64,000 nucleotides of DNA from assembly GCA_019634795.1 (NCBI GenBank), contig JAHCAR010000005.1, positions 124,001 through 188,000 of the forward strand. The letters run 5' to 3'. Both the position numbers and the translations under genes were made by a program. A model generated the notes under the pieces. It was not told the origin of the DNA. It worked only from the letters and a program-made list of their open reading frames with translations, and searched no databases. Shown piece by piece: positions 61,666 to 64,000 of this stretch. Numbering within the stretch: the first letter of the stretch is position 1; each line of letters begins with the position of its first letter. This stretch comes from Dokdonella sp. (GTDB lineage: Bacteria > Pseudomonadota > Gammaproteobacteria > Xanthomonadales > Rhodanobacteraceae).

Positions 61666-64000
61666 ATGGATTTTTCCAGATTCTTCATCGACCGGCCGAT
61701 ATTCGCGGCGGTCCTGTCCATCGTGATCTTCGCCGCCGGCCTGATCGCGATCCCCTTGTTGCCGATCAGCGACTACCCGAACGTGGTACCGCCGACCGTG
61801 CAGGTCACCGCGGTGTATCCGGGCGCCAACCCGAAGGTCATCGCCGAAACCGTGGCGACCCCGCTCGAAGAGGCGATCAACGGCGTCGAAAACATGATGT
61901 ACATGAAGTCGGTGGCCGGGTCGGACGGCGTGCTCGCACTGACCGTCACCTTCCGCCCCGGCACTGATCCCGACCAGGCCCAGGTCAACGTGCAGAACCG
62001 GGTCAGCCAGGCGCTCTCGCGCCTGCCCGAGGACGTGCGCCGGCAAGGCGTGATCACGCAGAAGCGCGCATCCGACCTGACCCTGGTCGTGCACCTGACC
62101 TCGCCGACCGGCAAGTACGACACGCTCTACCTGCGCAACTATGCCCTGCTGCACGTGCGTGACGAGCTGTCGCGCATTCCCGGCGTCGGCGATGCATTGC
62201 TGTTCGGAGCCGGTGACTACGCCATGCGCGTCTGGATCAACCCGGGCGAAGCGGCCGCACGTGGCCTCACTGCGGGCGATATCGTTTCGGCCATTCGCGA
62301 ACAGAATCTGCAGGTTTCGGCCGGCCAGCTCGGTGCACCGCCGACCCAAGGCGGCAGCGATTTCCTCGTTTCGATCAATGCCAAGGGTCGCCTCGAGAAC
62401 GAAGCCGAGTTCGGCGAAATCGTGATCAAGACCGGTGCCGACGGCCAGGTCACGCGCCTGTCCGATGTCGCACGCATCGAGCTCGGAGCGTCCGACTATT
62501 CCCTGCGCGCGCTGCTCGACAACGAGCAGGCCGTGGCGATGCCGATTTTCCAGGCGCCAGGATCGAACGCCATCGAGGTTTCCGACGCCGTGCGCGCCAA
62601 GATGACCGAACTGGCGACACGATTCCCCGAAGGCATGGCCTGGGAACAGGTCTACGACACGACCCTGTTCGTACGCGACTCGATCAAGTCCGTGGTTACT
62701 ACCCTGTTCGAGGCGATCCTGCTGGTCGTGCTCGTCGTCATCCTGTTCCTGCAGACCTGGCGCGCGTCGATCATCCCGTTGCTCGCCGTTCCGGTCTCGA
62801 TCGTCGGCAGCTTCGCCGTGCTCCATCTGCTCGGCTTCTCGATCAATACGCTGACCCTGTTCGGCCTCGTGCTCGCCATCGGCATCGTCGTCGACGATGC
62901 GATCGTGGTCGTCGAGAACGTCGAGCGCAACATCGAGGAAGGATTGACGCCCCTGGCCGCCGCGCATCAGGCCATGAAGGAAGTATCCGGACCGATCATC
63001 GCGATCGCCCTCGTCCTCTGCGCGGTGTTCGTGCCGATGGCCTTCCTGTCCGGTGTGATCGGCCAGTTCTACAAGCAGTTCGCCGTGACCATCGCGATTT
63101 CCACGGTGATTTCGGCGATCAATTCGCTGACCCTGTCGCCGGCCCTCGCCGCCCTGCTGCTGAAGCCGCACGGTGCGGAAAAGGATGCGCCGACGCGCCT
63201 GATCGACCGCCTGTTCGGCTGGATCTTCCGGCCGTTCAACCGGTTCTTCGCGCGCAGCTCGCAAGGCTATCAGGGCGCCGTTTCGAAGAGCCTGCGCAAG
63301 CGCGGTGTCGCCTTCGCCGTCTACGCCGTACTGCTGGCCGGAGCCGGCCTGATGTTCAACATCGTCCCGGGCGGCTTCATTCCGGTCCAGGACAAGCTCT
63401 ACCTGATCGGCGCGATCCGCATGCCGGAAGGCGCATCGATCGACCGCACCGAAGCGCTCGCGCGCAAGATGAGCGAGATCGCCATGCACACCGATGGCGT
63501 GGCCCATGCGGTCGGCTTCCCAGGCTTCAACCCGCTGCAGCGCACGAACTCGCCGAATACGGCCGCCGTGTTCTTTCCGCTGACCCCACCCGGCGAACGT
63601 TCGCGCACCGCTGGCGAAATCGCCGGCGAACTGAACGGCCAGTTCTCGAAGCTGCAGGAAGGCTTTGCCTTCGCCCTGATGCCGCCGCCGATCTTCGGCC
63701 TCGGCAGCGGTTCCGGCTACTCGATGTACGTGCAGGACCGCAACGGCCTCGGCTACGGCGAATTGCAGAACGCCGCCAACAATCTGGCCGGCGCGATCGG
63801 CCAGAGACCTGGCATGGGCCGTCCGATCAGCTCCTACCAGGCCAACGTGCCGCAGCTCGATGCGAAGGTCGATCGGGTCAAGGCCAAGGCGCAAGGCGTC
63901 TCGCTGACCAGCCTGTTCGAAACGCTGCAGGTCTATCTCGGCTCGTCCTATGTCAACGACTTTAACCGCTTCGGCCGGACCTATCGCGTTATAGCCCAGG
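61666..64000 (+). CDS. RND efflux pump inner-membrane permease (HAE1-like), right end beyond window
   Basis: 778 residues visible out of about 1050. The N-terminus M-D-F-S-R-F-F-I-D-R-P-I-F-A starts the first transmembrane helix. Conserved is the V-V-D-D-A-I-V-V-V-E-N motif near residue 407-417 with the paired Asp of the proton relay. The large periplasmic loop between helices 1 and 2 is complete. Substrate classes would be drugs, solvents or aromatic acids, as for MexF-like pumps. The ATG at 61666 follows AAAGGAA. The gene continues past the edge. Confidence 0.94.
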   Translation, partial: MDFSRFFIDRPIFAAVLSIVIFAAGLIAIPLLPISDYPNVVPPTVQVTAVYPGANPKVIAETVATPLEEAINGVENMMYMKSVAGSDGVLALTVTFRPGTDPDQAQVNVQNRVSQALSRLPEDVRRQGVITQKRASDLTLVVHLTSPTGKYDTLYLRNYALLHVRDELSRIPGVGDALLFGAGDYAMRVWINPGEAAARGLTAGDIVSAIREQNLQVSAGQLGAPPTQGGSDFLVSINAKGRLENEAEFGEIVIKTGADGQVTRLSDVARIELGASDYSLRALLDNEQAVAMPIFQAPGSNAIEVSDAVRAKMTELATRFPEGMAWEQVYDTTLFVRDSIKSVVTTLFEAILLVVLVVILFLQTWRASIIPLLAVPVSIVGSFAVLHLLGFSINTLTLFGLVLAIGIVVDDAIVVVENVERNIEEGLTPLAAAHQAMKEVSGPIIAIALVLCAVFVPMAFLSGVIGQFYKQFAVTIAISTVISAINSLTLSPALAALLLKPHGAEKDAPTRLIDRLFGWIFRPFNRFFARSSQGYQGAVSKSLRKRGVAFAVYAVLLAGAGLMFNIVPGGFIPVQDKLYLIGAIRMPEGASIDRTEALARKMSEIAMHTDGVAHAVGFPGFNPLQRTNSPNTAAVFFPLTPPGERSRTAGEIAGELNGQFSKLQEGFAFALMPPPIFGLGSGSGYSMYVQDRNGLGYGELQNAANNLAGAIGQRPGMGRPISSYQANVPQLDAKVDRVKAKAQGVSLTSLFETLQVYLGSSYVNDFNRFGRTYRVIAQ

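Noticed and set aside
61588-63894. 768-codon minus-strand open frame
   Set aside because: It mirrors the RND pump, whose motifs are obvious on the plus strand; its translation is low-complexity and His/Arg-rich.

Overview
The window is GC-rich, gene-dense proteobacterial DNA. It is most likely from a gammaproteobacterium of the Xanthomonadales (Lysobacterales). The evidence is the Kdo kinase kdkA beside a family 9 glycosyltransferase, serA divergent from a D-2-hydroxyglutarate dehydrogenase, IPTL-CTERM-like surface proteins, and the CCCTCATCCGCCC / CTCCCGCAAGCGGGAG intergenic repeat. This is an inference from gene content; there is no rRNA here, and I saw no tRNA or CRISPR array.

Layout. 1-3309 (minus): a tightly overlapping run kdkA, metallo-hydrolase, moaA, moaC, moaD and the first codons of a probable moaE (molybdenum cofactor synthesis). 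3457-10890: family 9 glycosyltransferase, acetyltransferase, mfd, trhO, a 33-residue lysine-rich protein and a glutamine cyclotransferase. 10891-11307 is a repeat block. 11308-17757: RIO kinase, methyltransferase, YkgJ protein, trxC group, glutathione transferase, and the D-2-hydroxyglutarate dehydrogenase / serA divergent pair. 17883-22264: two surface proteins with C-terminal sorting-like tails, a TRIC-type channel and a DUF4139 protein. 22520-28796: nitroreductase, ChaC, DUF2652, DUF2254, alpha/beta hydrolase, exported methyltransferase, DUF1223 protein. 28904-32123: a three-gene operon of transglutaminase-like, alpha-E and ATP-grasp proteins. 32532-40147: VOC-cupin fusion, then an amino acid permease / FNT channel / glutaminase operon, a peroxiredoxin-like protein, an esterase and a ClC transporter. 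40223-47290: small conserved proteins, a DUF4097-like protein, a 1035-residue secreted PKD/PPC protein, a YbiI-like zinc finger and a MATE pump. 47361-50531: a degenerate GGDEF-EAL protein and a membrane diguanylate cyclase.

50528-55154 is an accessory patch. It carries three MITE-like elements (two homologous, one unrelated), a solo terminal repeat, small membrane proteins, a dihaem cytochrome c and locally lower GC. 55155-64000 holds an IorAB-type molybdenum hydroxylase, a LysR regulator and, divergent from the regulator, a Rossmann-fold protein plus an RND efflux adaptor and pump. The pump runs off the right edge. The moa genes on the left and the Tat-exported molybdoenzyme on the right are functionally linked through the cofactor.

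Most of the window is housekeeping or conserved accessory content. The parts most worth a second look are the MITE cluster whose ends carry host stop codons, the glutaminase/permease/FNT/ClC neighbourhood as a possible acid-resistance set, the ATP-grasp/alpha-E/transglutaminase operon, the degenerate c-di-GMP pair, and the IorAB/LysR/efflux group.
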